A stretch of 64,000 nucleotides of DNA from positions 620,001 through 684,000 of the forward strand of contig CP076354.1 in NCBI GenBank assembly GCA_018798825.1, written 5' to 3'. A model generated the notes under the pieces. That model was given only the letters and a program-made list of their open reading frames with translations. It was not told where the DNA came from and searched no databases. The DNA comes from Ochrobactrum sp. BTU1. Lineage in GTDB: Bacteria > Pseudomonadota > Alphaproteobacteria > Rhizobiales > Rhizobiaceae. The position numbers and the translations under genes were made by a program. Shown piece by piece: positions 18,357-27,262 of this stretch (the stretch's first letter is position 1; each line of letters opens with the position of its first letter).

Positions 18357-19004
18357 ATGTCTATTCGTACCATTACAGCCTTTGCTGGTACCGCAATCAT
18401 TCTAGGCGCATCTGCCTTTGCTTTTTCATCTCCTGCAAGCGCGTTGACGATGAAAGAATGTAGCGCGAAATATCAGGCCGCCAAAGATGCTGGCACGCTT
18501 GGCCATGTAAAGTGGAACGACTTCCGCAAAGCCCAGTGTGATGATGCAGCTGCAGCTCCGGCTGCTCCAGCAGCTCCCGCAAAGAAAGCTGCCGCACCGG
18601 CGAAAAGTGCAGCGACGACAGCTGCAGATGATGCCAAAGGTCTTACCATGAAGCAGTGCAGTGCCAAATATCAGGCGGCAAAAGATGCCGGTACTGATGG
18701 CGGTGCCAAGTGGAATGACTTCCGTAAAGCGGAATGTGGTCCAGGTGCTGATGCTGTAGCACTCACCACGGATGGCAATTCTGAACCTGCTGCTCCAACA
18801 GTAGCGGCACCAAAGGGTGTTAAATTCCCAACGGCTGTTTCGGCAAAATACTCTAGCGAATCTGCTGGCAAGGCACGTATGCACACCTGTCTTGAGCAGT
18901 ATCACACTCTGAAAGACGCTAATGCACTTGGTGGATTGAAGTGGGTTCAGAAGGGCGGCGGATACTACAGCCTCTGCAATGCGCGCCTCAAGGGTAATTC
19001 ATAA
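18357..19004 (+). CDS. Secreted protein with repeated two-cysteine domains
   Basis: A 215-residue exported protein. A signal peptide ends at about Ala29. Two near-identical 32-residue units follow (30-61 and 96-127), each starting LTMK(E/Q)CSAKYQAAKDAG and ending WNDFRKA(Q/E)C, so each has one Cys at each end. They are joined by an Ala/Pro/Lys linker. A third, diverged unit (174-207; TCLEQYHTLKDANALGGLKW) closes the protein, again with a Cys pair. I do not know the function. Periplasmic location with an intradomain disulfide in each unit is the likely design. Confidence 0.85.
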   Translation: MSIRTITAFAGTAIILGASAFAFSSPASALTMKECSAKYQAAKDAGTLGHVKWNDFRKAQCDDAAAAPAAPAAPAKKAAAPAKSAATTAADDAKGLTMKQCSAKYQAAKDAGTDGGAKWNDFRKAECGPGADAVALTTDGNSEPAAPTVAAPKGVKFPTAVSAKYSSESAGKARMHTCLEQYHTLKDANALGGLKWVQKGGGYYSLCNARLKGNS

Positions 19005-19058
19005 ACCCAAATCTGAGACGGCTTATAAGTCGGTTTGAACTTAACCCGTTTTGGAGAG

Positions 19059-19087
19059 AGGCCTTGCAGATTTGCAAGGCCTTTTTT
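19059..19087 (+). terminator. Rho-independent terminator
   Basis: Ten-base arms AGGCCTTGCA and TGCAAGGCCT with a 4-nt loop, followed by a run of T, lie 55 bp past the secreted-protein stop codon. Confidence 0.9.
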
Positions 19088-19112
19088 CTGGTTAAGTTTC
19101 CGAATTATAAAA

Positions 19113-19484
19113 TCAGGTTTTCTTGAACCAGCTGCTGATACCGACCACGAGCCAGCCAAGAATCATCAGGCTTCCGCCTGTAGGCGCTGCCATTGGGAAG
19201 AGTCTGTTACTGGTCATGTCCCGCATAAACAGGTCTCCGCAAAACAAGACCAACCCGACCACCAGTAATGCCCCGCCAATATTCGCTACACGACTGTTCG
19301 GCACGATCAGCGATAAAACAAGCAGAACTGGAGCATGACCAAGAAGCATTGGTGCGATAGTGCCAAGATGGTTTTCCCCGCCATGAGCCGCACCTGCATA
19401 CGACGCAATTGCCAGAGCCCCGCATAGACCAGCGAGTGTGCCGAACAGAGCATTGCGAGGCTGATCATTCCGTTGGATCGACAT
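19113..19484 (-). CDS. DUF423-family membrane protein
   Basis: A 123-residue protein with four hydrophobic helices. The motifs GALAIASYAGAAHG, GLVLFCGDLF and PTGGSLMILGWL mark the YwdK/DUF423 family of small inner-membrane proteins without a proven role. GGAGACACTTC precedes the ATG. It lies 15 bp downstream of the aminotransferase gene on the same strand and is probably co-transcribed. Confidence 0.88.
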   Translation of the reverse strand: MSIQRNDQPRNALFGTLAGLCGALAIASYAGAAHGGENHLGTIAPMLLGHAPVLLVLSLIVPNSRVANIGGALLVVGLVLFCGDLFMRDMTSNRLFPMAAPTGGSLMILGWLVVGISSWFKKT

Positions 19485-19499
19485 GAAGTGTCTCCACTA

Positions 19500-20621
19500 T
19501 CAGGCAGTTTTATAAGCGTTTCGAGCGGCAGCCAGCGCATCAGGCAAGGCTATCTCAAACTTATCCAGTTGTGCTTTCACACCGACGCTGACACGAATAC
19601 AGCGATCAAGAACGGGCGCGCCGGGCTTTCGAACGAAAATATCTCGCTCAATCAAACCATTGAGAACGGAAGTGGCAAAGGCGCCATCGTGGCAACAATC
19701 AATTGTGACGAAATTCGTTGCAGAGGGAATCGGCTTCAGCCCATTCTGCTTGGCTATTTTTGCGATTCTATTGCGTCCACCATGGATTTGTTCGACCACG
19801 TCGCGCAAATATTCTTGGTCCTTTAATGCTGCGATTGCCGCAGCCTGTGCAATTCGATTAACTGCAAAATGATCGCGAATCTTGTCGAATGATTTGATTG
19901 CACTTGCGCAGCCAAGAACATAGCCGACCCTAATTCCGGCGAGTCCATAAGCTTTTGAAAAAGTGCGCATACGTAGAATATTGGGACGTTCCAACTCAAA
20001 TGGTGGGAAGGCAGATGCTGGCCCCGTCTCGCAATACGCTTCGTCGAGAATCAACATCGTCGTTTCAGGCACTCGCTCTATGAAGGCCTGAATGTCTGAT
20101 CCCTCGTGCCACGTACCCATCGGGTTGTCTGGATTCGCGATGTAAAGCAGCGCAGGGTTTTCAGTGCGTGCTTTGTCGATAAGCGCATCAAGATCAGGTT
20201 TGTCGTCGCGATAAGGAACTGTCAGTAGAGTGCCACCGAAGCCTGCAACGTGATAATTGAACGTTGGATAGCCGCCCAAAGAGTTGATGACCTTGTTACC
20301 TTGCTGAACATACTGCCTGACAACAAGTCCCAGCAAAGCATCAACACCTGCACCGGGCATGACATTCTCTGGCTTCACGCCATGGTGCGCTGCGATAGCA
20401 TGGCGTAACGCATAATTTTCTGGATCACCATATTTCCAGACTTCGGATGTCTCTTGCTTCATGGCTTCAATGACAGATGGGGCAGGCCCGAAGCTGCTTT
20501 CATTAGCACCGATTCGGGCAACGAAAGGTTTTCCGCGCTGTAGCTCCAGTGTTTCAGGGCCTATGAACGGGACAGTGGAGGGAAGGCTTTCAACAAGCGG
20601 CGTAAGACGAGGCGATGCCAT
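19500..20621 (-). CDS. HisC-like class I/II aminotransferase
   Basis: A 373-residue pyridoxal-phosphate enzyme of the histidinol-phosphate aminotransferase group. Seen are NESSFGPAPS near the N-terminus, the cofactor-contacting IANPDNPMGTW, DEAYCE, and the Schiff-base lysine in RTFSKAYGLAGIRVGY. It may act on histidinol phosphate, aromatic or other amino acids; no his genes are near, so the specific reaction is open. ATG 20621 with GGAAA upstream is preferred to a TTG at 20636. Confidence 0.9.
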   Translation of the reverse strand: MASPRLTPLVESLPSTVPFIGPETLELQRGKPFVARIGANESSFGPAPSVIEAMKQETSEVWKYGDPENYALRHAIAAHHGVKPENVMPGAGVDALLGLVVRQYVQQGNKVINSLGGYPTFNYHVAGFGGTLLTVPYRDDKPDLDALIDKARTENPALLYIANPDNPMGTWHEGSDIQAFIERVPETTMLILDEAYCETGPASAFPPFELERPNILRMRTFSKAYGLAGIRVGYVLGCASAIKSFDKIRDHFAVNRIAQAAAIAALKDQEYLRDVVEQIHGGRNRIAKIAKQNGLKPIPSATNFVTIDCCHDGAFATSVLNGLIERDIFVRKPGAPVLDRCIRVSVGVKAQLDKFEIALPDALAAARNAYKTA

Positions 20622-21148
20622 TGTGTTTCCGGTCAACTTGGTCTGGTGGATGAGGCAGCAGAACCGAAGGTGATGTCAATTCACCGTCAATTATTTGCTC
20701 GGGCGTTCGATAAAAGATCAAGCAGGAATAGCAATTTGTGTCGGGTCTTGCCACATCACGAATTGGGGAAATTCAATAATGAAGTTAAAGTCGCATCGGA
20801 TATGCCGCAACGCATCAAATCGGCGTCCGATACGGAATAACCCCCACGCATATTCTGATAGCGACAGCCTCAGGTTTTTCAAAGGCAGTTATGTAAATCC
20901 TGATTATTGATCCTTTTGAAGAAACTACCCGTTAAGAGGCGAATCAGCACGACGTCCGACACAAGGCGTGCTTTGGAAAGCTGGATCTTGGGCTTCAATT
21001 CAGGTGGGAATCAGTATTCAGCGTGATGCCAGAGTGAATCTGCGCATCTCGAGTTTTGTCGAATTGCGCGACACACATACCCAAACTTACTTCAAACGAG
21101 CGGATTTCGCGCAAACTCGCGAAACCAAATCATTATTCAATATTCTCG
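20622..21148. other. Gene-poor region beside the integrase
   Basis: 527 bp without a convincing gene. Short frames are present but show no ribosome site or recognisable protein. At its right end the sequence TTCTCG (21143-21148) faces CGAGAA (21160-21165) as an inverted repeat across the integrase stop codon. The region may be decayed DNA brought with the integrase. Confidence 0.4.
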
Positions 21149-22075
21149 TTATCGAATTTCGAGAACTTTCACGCAAGAATCGAGATCATGAGTAGCGAGA
21201 TGAGCATAACGCATCGTCATTTGTAGTGTCTGATGGCCGAGCCACATCTGTACGCGGCGAATATCGATTCCACCTCGAACAAGGCGAGACGCGCAGGTGT
21301 GTCGCAGGATATGCGGTACCACCTGATCATCGGTTCCAAGCCCGACTTCGATTTTTGCATCATTCCAAATCTGGCGGAATCGTACCTGATTGAGCATGGA
21401 GAAGGGGCCTTTAAGCCGTTCATGCGCAATATCAGTCGACTTTCTCGCTCGTTTTGTAAGCGGAACCGTTCTGCTGCGGTTCGACTTCGTTAACCAGAAC
21501 GTAACGCGATGCTCCTGAATGTCATTCCAGGTGAGCCCAATGGCTTCGCCTAAACGGCAACCTGTATCGACAAGGAAAATACTGAGGCGATAACTGTCCT
21601 CGCAACGTGCTTTAACCGCCGCAAACAAGCGCTTCTCTTCCTCATATTCAAGGAATCGAATCCGTCCCGCACGTTCTTTCTGTCGGACAAACTCCGGCAG
21701 ATTATAGATGTCCCCCATCTTATGCGCCTTTCGCAGCAGCTTGCTCAGCGCAGCCATCTTTCTATTGATGGTTGCATTGCTGTTGCCGCGTTCACGAAGC
21801 GAACCTATGACGGAGTCGAGCATTTCCTGATCAAATCCTGAAAAGCGCACGCCTTTCAGAATCTCATCAATTTCACCAAGGAACGATTTCACATTATACT
21901 TGTGTGAGCCGTCATCCCAAAGGATGTTGATATACTTTCCAGCCAGTTCAGCGAGCGAAAATTGCTCTACGAGCCTGTGATTCTGGCTTCTGACGGATGT
22001 GTATTCAAGGTTGTAGTCGATGACCGGCGAATAAGCTTCGCCTCCATCGATCCTCGTGCCCCCAACGACGATCAT
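21149..22075 (-). CDS. Tyrosine recombinase / integrase
   Basis: A 308-residue site-specific recombinase. The N-terminal SAM-like core-binding domain covers about 40-135. In the catalytic domain I see the first Arg in DTGCRLGEAIGLTW, the box II motif HILRHTCASRL (H-x-x-R), HQTLQMTMRYAHL with the last His/Trp position and the tyrosine. All catalytic residues appear present, so it may be active. GGGGGA precedes ATG 22075. It stands alone: no excisionase, phage gene or insertion sequence is next to it. Its length suits both Xer-type enzymes and small integrases; being outside a conserved context, integrase of a lost or tiny element is more likely. Confidence 0.88.
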   Translation of the reverse strand: MIVVGGTRIDGGEAYSPVIDYNLEYTSVRSQNHRLVEQFSLAELAGKYINILWDDGSHKYNVKSFLGEIDEILKGVRFSGFDQEMLDSVIGSLRERGNSNATINRKMAALSKLLRKAHKMGDIYNLPEFVRQKERAGRIRFLEYEEEKRLFAAVKARCEDSYRLSIFLVDTGCRLGEAIGLTWNDIQEHRVTFWLTKSNRSRTVPLTKRARKSTDIAHERLKGPFSMLNQVRFRQIWNDAKIEVGLGTDDQVVPHILRHTCASRLVRGGIDIRRVQMWLGHQTLQMTMRYAHLATHDLDSCVKVLEIR

Positions 22076-22294
22076 AGCAAGTCCCCCATTTTTTTATGGG
22101 AAGCATGCATAGAGAAATAATTCATCGAGTACAAGATAAGTGAGCTAACTTTATGTGGAGACATGTTTTGATCCTCTAATAGAACCTCTCGCCCCCAATT
22201 TGTTCGTCCCCGCAACTCCCCCATTTCAAATTCCGTCGAGATCCCCATCGCGAAAGAATTTTGTTCACGTTTTTGTGAACGCTCCCCAAATGAC

Positions 22295-22320
22295 GACGCC
22301 AACGGTTTCCCGTTGGCGTC
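22295..22320 (-). terminator. Porin-1 3' hairpin
   Basis: Perfect 10-bp arms GACGCCAACG (22295-22304) and CGTTGGCGTC (22311-22320), 23 bp after the porin stop codon. There is no T-run, so termination strength is unclear. Confidence 0.55.
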
Positions 22321-22342
22321 AGATGCTCAAGCGTAGTTCAGA

Positions 22343-23440
22343 TTAGAACGAACGCTGGAAGCGGATGATGCCGCCGAATGCATCCTTGTTTGCGATGTCG
22401 CCAGCCAGACGAGCTGGATGGTCGCTATCCCAACGGGTGTAGTTGATTTCTGGAGTAATGGTGAAGCCAGGAACCAGCTGATAGGCAACGTTTGCTGCGA
22501 TTGCGGTCTTGCCCCAATCTTCGTAAGCACCCTGAAGATTGAAGGTTGCCTTGTCGGTAGCCTTGAACTTTGCACCGCCCCAGACAGCCCAATCGCCGCC
22601 CCAGTTGCCGTACATGCCGTAGTTACCTTCATACGAAGAATAGCCGCCCTGTACCCAGACCGAGAACTGTTCGGTCACGTTTACGTCCAAACGAACCTTG
22701 CCGGCCCATTCTTCGAGGTTTGCGTCGTAAGCAGCAACACCAGCGATCGAGCCCCAACCCTGAGCGTACTTCAGACCACCAACAACGTGTGGCATGTAGT
22801 CATCAATACGGTTTGAGAACTCAACGGTTTCAATATCGCCATCGCCATCGAAATCGCCGTCGATCTGATAGCCGTCGCCACCCTGTTCAAGCGACAACAC
22901 AGCCGAGAAGCCGTTGCCACCGGTGAAGGTGTAGCTGATCAGGTTGGTGCGATAGACGCCAGCAGCAACCACGTCATCGTTGATGATGTCGCCGAGGTAA
23001 CCAGTGAAGGTGTGGAACGCCGATTCATCGAGACCCATGCGCAGGCCGCCGAGCTGAATGTATGCGAAGTTCAGCGTGTGGCTGCCCTGTTCACCGTTCG
23101 TGAAGTTGAAGCGGTTTTCAGTGTAGGTCTTGAGTGTACCGAGTTCGGTTTCGGTCGCAGTCGACGTGCGGAGCGTGAAACGCGTGTTTTTGTTCCAGGT
23201 TTTTGCGTCGTAGCCATTGTAGGCATCGCGGCCAGCAGCTGCGTCATAACGAACATAACCATGGATGCGCAGGCAAGTTTCGGTGCCTGGGATGTAGAAG
23301 TAGCCAGCGCCGTAAGCATCGCAAACGCGGACATATTCAACGGCTTCTGGCTCTGGCGCGACGATTGCGTCTGCTGCCTGAGCGCCGGAAGCTGCAACGA
23401 GAGCTGCAGCGGAGCCGAGAAGAAGGCTCTTGATGTTCAT
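22343..23440 (-). CDS. omp2: Omp2-type porin (copy 1)
   Basis: A 365-residue outer-membrane porin. The signal peptide [20 protein letters not shown] ends near QAA-DA; the mature protein begins with the Brucellaceae Omp2 sequence [20 protein letters not shown] and ends with aromatic IIRFQRSF, the C-terminal beta-signal. Two cysteines near the N-terminus (VCDAYG, ETCLR) are conserved. The frame is open 44 codons further upstream but GGAGG lies right before ATG 23440. It is divergent from the second porin; in Brucella this arrangement is omp2a/omp2b. I cannot decide which copy is which. Confidence 0.94.
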   Translation of the reverse strand: MNIKSLLLGSAAALVAASGAQAADAIVAPEPEAVEYVRVCDAYGAGYFYIPGTETCLRIHGYVRYDAAAGRDAYNGYDAKTWNKNTRFTLRTSTATETELGTLKTYTENRFNFTNGEQGSHTLNFAYIQLGGLRMGLDESAFHTFTGYLGDIINDDVVAAGVYRTNLISYTFTGGNGFSAVLSLEQGGDGYQIDGDFDGDGDIETVEFSNRIDDYMPHVVGGLKYAQGWGSIAGVAAYDANLEEWAGKVRLDVNVTEQFSVWVQGGYSSYEGNYGMYGNWGGDWAVWGGAKFKATDKATFNLQGAYEDWGKTAIAANVAYQLVPGFTITPEINYTRWDSDHPARLAGDIANKDAFGGIIRFQRSF

Positions 23441-23645
23441 TTCTGACCTCCAGTCAAGAATCGACAAGAAGTCAAAAAAGACCATAAATTCAATAGCTTG
23501 ATCTTTTTGAATGCAAAGGCAAAAAAAGTCAGGAGCTGGAATCCAACGATGCCAAAACTTACTGCGTGGCAAAAAATGGCAAAACAGCGCGTCTAACAGA
23601 GAGGATTCAAGTGCTCTAAGGAGGAAATCATCATGTTGATGACAG

Positions 23646-23736
23646 TGGCGGAGAGGATGGGATTCGAACCCACGAGACCCTTATGAGGTCTACTCCCTTA
23701 GCAGGGGAGCGCCTTCGACCACTCGGCCACCTCTCC
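23646..23736 (-). tRNA. tRNA-Ser (GCT)
   Basis: On the minus strand a 7-bp acceptor stem GGAGAGG/CCTCTCC, a long variable arm typical of serine tRNAs, anticodon stem CTCCC/GGGAG around loop CTGCTAA with anticodon GCT, and T-loop GTTCGAATC are all seen. Discriminator G and an encoded CCA follow (CCA at 23646-23648). It reads serine AGC/AGU codons. Confidence 0.97.
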
Positions 23737-24320
23737 GGTAAGGGCGAGATAGCCGGTACGGTTGATCATTTCAAGCGATTTGAGCGCGGAATGTCAAAAT
23801 TCTCAGTATATTTTGGACTTTTATATATAGGGGGATGTGAATAAGCCGGAATCGTGGGCTTCAAAGTCTGTGAAAAGCAGCTTTCTGAGGCGCACTATTA
23901 TGGAGAGATTCGTCACTTCTTCTCTATTATCCGGCAGTGCATCGCCGCAAAGCTGCTTCTAAAGCCACATTTGGATATCCATTCAGCGGATTCGCGGTAC
24001 TATTCACAGCCCAGACTCAAAAAATACGTGTTTTCAATCGTTAAGACCGGTTAACCGGCGTTTACATACGTTAACAAAGTCTAAAATCACGGCTCCAAAG
24101 GGGGCAATTTCGTGTCATTTCTGCAACAACCGTCCCTCATAGAAGCTCAACAAAGCTTGGGAGCGATATTCGATGTTGAAACGAAAAAGTTGGCGAGTAT
24201 CTTCACATCCAGAAGAAGGAGCGCTTCGGGGCGACTTTTTCATCAGGGGATGGGGACAGGTTGTCCTTCAGCCAAATCAGAATGCCCAGACCCATTTTTA
24301 ACTTTGACTGGAGGTCAGAA
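23737..24320. other. Intergenic region between tRNA-Ser and porin 2
   Basis: 584 bp with no credible gene. It is AT-rich, includes several TTAAC motifs near 24040-24075 and must hold promoters for the tRNA and the second porin. The last 17 bases before the porin ATG (TTGACTGGAGGTCAGAA) are identical to those before porin 1. Confidence 0.5.
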
Positions 24321-25439
24321 ATGAACATCAAGAGCCTTCTCCTCGGCTCCGCTGCAGCTCTGGTTGCAGCTTCCGGCGCTCAGGCTGCCGACGCAATCGT
24401 CGCACCAGAGCCAGAAGCAGTTGAATATGTCCGCGTTTGCGATGCTTACGGCGCTGGCTACTTCTACATCCCAGGCACCGAAACCTGCCTGCGCGTTCAC
24501 GGCTACGTTCGTTACGACGTAGGTGGCGGCGATGACGTATATGCACGTACCCGTGCAGGCGTTGATCGTGACACCTATGCTCAGAAGGCACGTTTCACGC
24601 TTCGTTTCTCGACCGCTTCGGAAACCGAACTCGGCACCCTGAAGACGTTTGCTGAAACCCGCTACGACTGGAACAACGGCGACAACGGTTCGTCCGGCGA
24701 TCTGCGTTACGCATACATTCAGCTCGGCGGCCTGCGTCTTGGTCTCGATGAGTCGAACTTCGTAACCTTCACTGGTTACCTCGGCGACGTCATCAACGAC
24801 GACGTGATCCTCGCTGGCGGCTACCGCACCAACGCAATCAGCTACACCTTCACCGGTGGCAACGGCTTCTCGGCTGTTATCGCTGTTGAACAGGGCAACA
24901 ACAAAGACATCGACTTCAATGGCGTTATCGACGACTACACGCCACATGTTGTTGGTGGCCTGAAGTACGCTCAGGGCTGGGGTTCGATCGCTGGTGTTGC
25001 TGCTTACGACGCAGTTAACGAAGAATGGGCCGGTAAGGTTCGTTTGGACGTAAACGTAACCGACCAGTTCTCGGTTTGGGTACAGGGCGGCTACAAGTCG
25101 AACAACGACCATTACGCAATCACTGGCTACCGCGATGCAGCTGATGCAAACAGCTGGTACGGCGTTCGTGCAATCGACAGCTTCTACGGCACCTGGGGTG
25201 GCGATTGGGCTGTTTGGGGCGGCGCAAAGTTCAAGGCAACCGAAAAGGCTACCTTCAACGTACAGCTCGCTTATGAAGACGCAAAGACCTTCGCAGCTAC
25301 TGCAAACGTAGCTTACGAACTGGTTCCAGGCTTCACCATCACTCCAGAAGTTTCGTACACCAAGTGGGACGACCGTCGTTCCGAACTTAAGGGTGACGAC
25401 GCTTGGCAGGGTATGGTCCGCTTCCAGCGTTCGTTCTAA
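24321..25439 (+). CDS. omp2: Omp2-type porin (copy 2)
   Basis: A 372-residue outer-membrane porin, paralogue of the divergent copy. Signal peptide and roughly the first 60 residues are almost identical to copy 1; the central loop region differs (extra segments [13 protein letters not shown] and [15 protein letters not shown]), while [20 protein letters not shown], the segment [16 protein letters not shown] and the C-terminal MVRFQRSF are shared. Variable loops with fixed strands are as expected for Omp2 pores. ATG 24321 is chosen over an upstream in-frame ATG because of the GGAGG site and the signal peptide. Confidence 0.94.
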   Translation: MNIKSLLLGSAAALVAASGAQAADAIVAPEPEAVEYVRVCDAYGAGYFYIPGTETCLRVHGYVRYDVGGGDDVYARTRAGVDRDTYAQKARFTLRFSTASETELGTLKTFAETRYDWNNGDNGSSGDLRYAYIQLGGLRLGLDESNFVTFTGYLGDVINDDVILAGGYRTNAISYTFTGGNGFSAVIAVEQGNNKDIDFNGVIDDYTPHVVGGLKYAQGWGSIAGVAAYDAVNEEWAGKVRLDVNVTDQFSVWVQGGYKSNNDHYAITGYRDAADANSWYGVRAIDSFYGTWGGDWAVWGGAKFKATEKATFNVQLAYEDAKTFAATANVAYELVPGFTITPEVSYTKWDDRRSELKGDDAWQGMVRFQRSF

Positions 25440-25460
25440 TCCTTACGGATTGGTTACAGG

Positions 25461-25490
25461 AAACCCGGCAGCTTAGCTGCCGGGTTTTTT
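25461..25490 (+). terminator. Porin-2 terminator
   Basis: Twelve-base perfect arms AAACCCGGCAGC (25461-25472) and GCTGCCGGGTTT (25476-25487) with a 3-nt loop and a T-run. Rho-independent. Confidence 0.92.
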
Positions 25491-25595
25491 GTTATGTTCA
25501 TTTCTAAAATGCGGCATATGTCTTGCTTTTTTGCGCTTGGCAGTCTCTCTGGAGCTAGTTGGTAACGATAGAATTCGCTGCGGAGTAATGGACAT

Positions 25596-26231
25596 ATGGT
25601 GAAATGGTTTTGGCCAGGCGTAACATGGACAGCGGCGCTCACATCGCTCGCACTCTGGTTCGGCGCCGAACGGGTTGAAACTGACATTGCCGAACGTACG
25701 GGGCAGGCGCTTTCACCCTATGCCTGGACAGGTTTTGATGTTGATGGTCGTGATGTTGTACTGAAGGGTATGGCTCCAGACCCGGAAACCCAACAGCTTG
25801 CCGTTAAGGCTCTGCAGGAAGTCGATGGTATTGGTGATCTCTCCGATCTCACGACGGTTCTCCGAGAAGCCAGTCCTTATATATTTAAACTTACTAAAAA
25901 CAATGAAGGCATGGTTCTGTTGGGCTTCATTCCAGATAACGTAATGCGTGATTCTATAATGAGTGCAGCAGAATCGGCGGGCAACACCAATCTCGTCGAC
26001 GATCAGATGGCGTTAGCGCGAGGGGCTCCACCTGAGTTTCAAGATCGCGTATTTTGGGCTATTGATCTCGCAAAGAAAATGGCTGGATCCGATATTGAAA
26101 TCTCGGACAGTACGATAACGATCAAGGGGCATGCACTGAATGAGGCGGCCTATGACGAGTTGACTGCTCTATTGAAAGCCCCTCTGCCGCTCGGTTTGAA
26201 GCTATCGAGTTCGGAAATTGCTCGGCCTTGA
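25596..26231 (+). CDS. BON-domain membrane-anchored protein
   Basis: A 211-residue protein. One hydrophobic N-terminal helix (about 8-22) anchors it; two BON-like segments follow (YAWTGFDVDGRDVVLKG and the C-terminal DIEISDSTITIKGHALNEAAYDEL), the pattern of phospholipid- or envelope-binding domains. It may sit in the periplasm. Two small genes for membrane proteins follow on the same strand, suggesting one unit. Confidence 0.78.
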   Translation: MVKWFWPGVTWTAALTSLALWFGAERVETDIAERTGQALSPYAWTGFDVDGRDVVLKGMAPDPETQQLAVKALQEVDGIGDLSDLTTVLREASPYIFKLTKNNEGMVLLGFIPDNVMRDSIMSAAESAGNTNLVDDQMALARGAPPEFQDRVFWAIDLAKKMAGSDIEISDSTITIKGHALNEAAYDELTALLKAPLPLGLKLSSSEIARP

Positions 26232-26340
26232 TATCTTTTTACGCCTAGCGACTTTCTTCCCCTGTTTCTTAGAAGATCCCAATTGACACAAGGCCTTTCT
26301 CTCCCTTTCCTATGTATATTGAAGGGGCGCTTCGGATTGG

Positions 26341-26448
26341 ATGATAGGCGGAATTTGGATGCTTTATCTTGCGGGAATGTTCTGGCCGGTTCTCTTGTTG
26401 TCGCTTGTGATAGGTATTGCAGTGGGATGGTTGACCGCTGCAAAGTGA
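26341..26448 (+). CDS. Tiny single-helix membrane protein
   Basis: A 35-codon frame (or 29 codons from the second ATG at 26359, which has AGGCGG before it). The product MLYLAGMFWPVLLLSLVIGI plus AVGWLTAAK is almost entirely one hydrophobic helix with a Lys end. It lies between the BON and HHH genes, all on the plus strand. No family recognised; such micro-proteins are often missed by gene finders. Confidence 0.55.
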   Translation: MIGGIWMLYLAGMFWPVLLLSLVIGIAVGWLTAAK

Positions 26449-26560
26449 CTGGTCACAGGATAGGGCAAGGGCATGAATGGCCGATTTGTGCGGGGTATTT
26501 TTGATTGACTGCAGTGACTGGGGTCACGCGCAGATGCGTAGAGTATGAGGGAACCTAAAT

Positions 26561-27229
26561 ATGCCGATGTTGATCATCCAACTGGCGATTCTAATTGCCG
26601 TTGCCTTTGTGATTGGCTGCGTTTTGGGACGTCTCTTTAAAGGCAAGAAAAGTACGGCTAATGATAAGGAAGATACGATCATAGCGGCGGCTCTCTCTTC
26701 GCCGGCAATCGACGAAAAGCCTGAGCCGCTTGCGCCGTCAGAAGCTGAAGTAGTTGGCGGGCAGGAAACTGAGCCTGTTATTGAAGCTGAGGCACAGGCA
26801 ACAAACGCCTCAGAAGAAGAAGTCACTCCGCCTGAAGCAGAAAGCGTTGTTGCCGACGAACAAGCCTTAGTTGAAGAAGCTGTTGCGGTCGTCGAAGACC
26901 CTGATCGTCCAGAATTGCTGGATGCACCAATACGTGGAAAGCCGGATAATCTGACGGCAATTAACGGAGTTGGGAAAGCCGTAGAAGGAATGCTTCAGCA
27001 GCTTGGGGTGTTTCATTATGCGCAAATCGCACAGTGGAGCACTGATGAAGCAGCTTGGATCGAACGCCGCATTGGTTTCGCCGGACGCGTTTCGCGTGAA
27101 GGTTGGATCGCTCAAGCGGGGAAACTTGTTGAAACATCCCCAAGTGGCACGTCCAAGCGAGGCTCTAAGGCAAAGAAAGCTGCCCCAAAACCCAAGGCTG
27201 CGCCGCGTACAAAGAAGACACAGGCTTGA
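26561..27229 (+). CDS. Membrane-anchored helix-hairpin-helix protein
   Basis: A 222-residue protein with one N-terminal membrane helix (about 3-22), a long acidic Glu/Ala-rich linker (about 30-120), a helix-hairpin-helix domain (NLTAINGVGKAVEGMLQQLG near 125-150 and the following FAGRVSREGWIAQA), and a basic Lys/Ala/Pro tail. The HHH part resembles those in proteins annotated as NADH dehydrogenase-linked or DUF4332-like. Acidic linker and basic tail suggest a tether between membrane and nucleic acid or protein; this is inference. GAGGGA precedes the ATG. Confidence 0.78.
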   Translation: MPMLIIQLAILIAVAFVIGCVLGRLFKGKKSTANDKEDTIIAAALSSPAIDEKPEPLAPSEAEVVGGQETEPVIEAEAQATNASEEEVTPPEAESVVADEQALVEEAVAVVEDPDRPELLDAPIRGKPDNLTAINGVGKAVEGMLQQLGVFHYAQIAQWSTDEAAWIERRIGFAGRVSREGWIAQAGKLVETSPSGTSKRGSKAKKAAPKPKAAPRTKKTQA

Positions 27230-27262
27230 GATTGGAAATCTAAACTTTCCGACTAGGCCGAC

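Noticed and set aside
22072..22302. 76-codon minus-strand frame upstream of the integrase
   Set aside because: No ribosome site or family features; it starts within the porin 3' hairpin and overlaps the integrase start.
22343..23572. Longer porin-1 start with 44 extra residues
   Set aside because: The extension has no ribosome site and would precede the perfect signal peptide; the GGAGG site marks ATG 23440.
23646..23736. tRNA-Ser as attachment site for the integrase
   Set aside because: The recombinase is 1.5 kb away with an intact porin gene between, and I see no copy of the tRNA 3' end near it.
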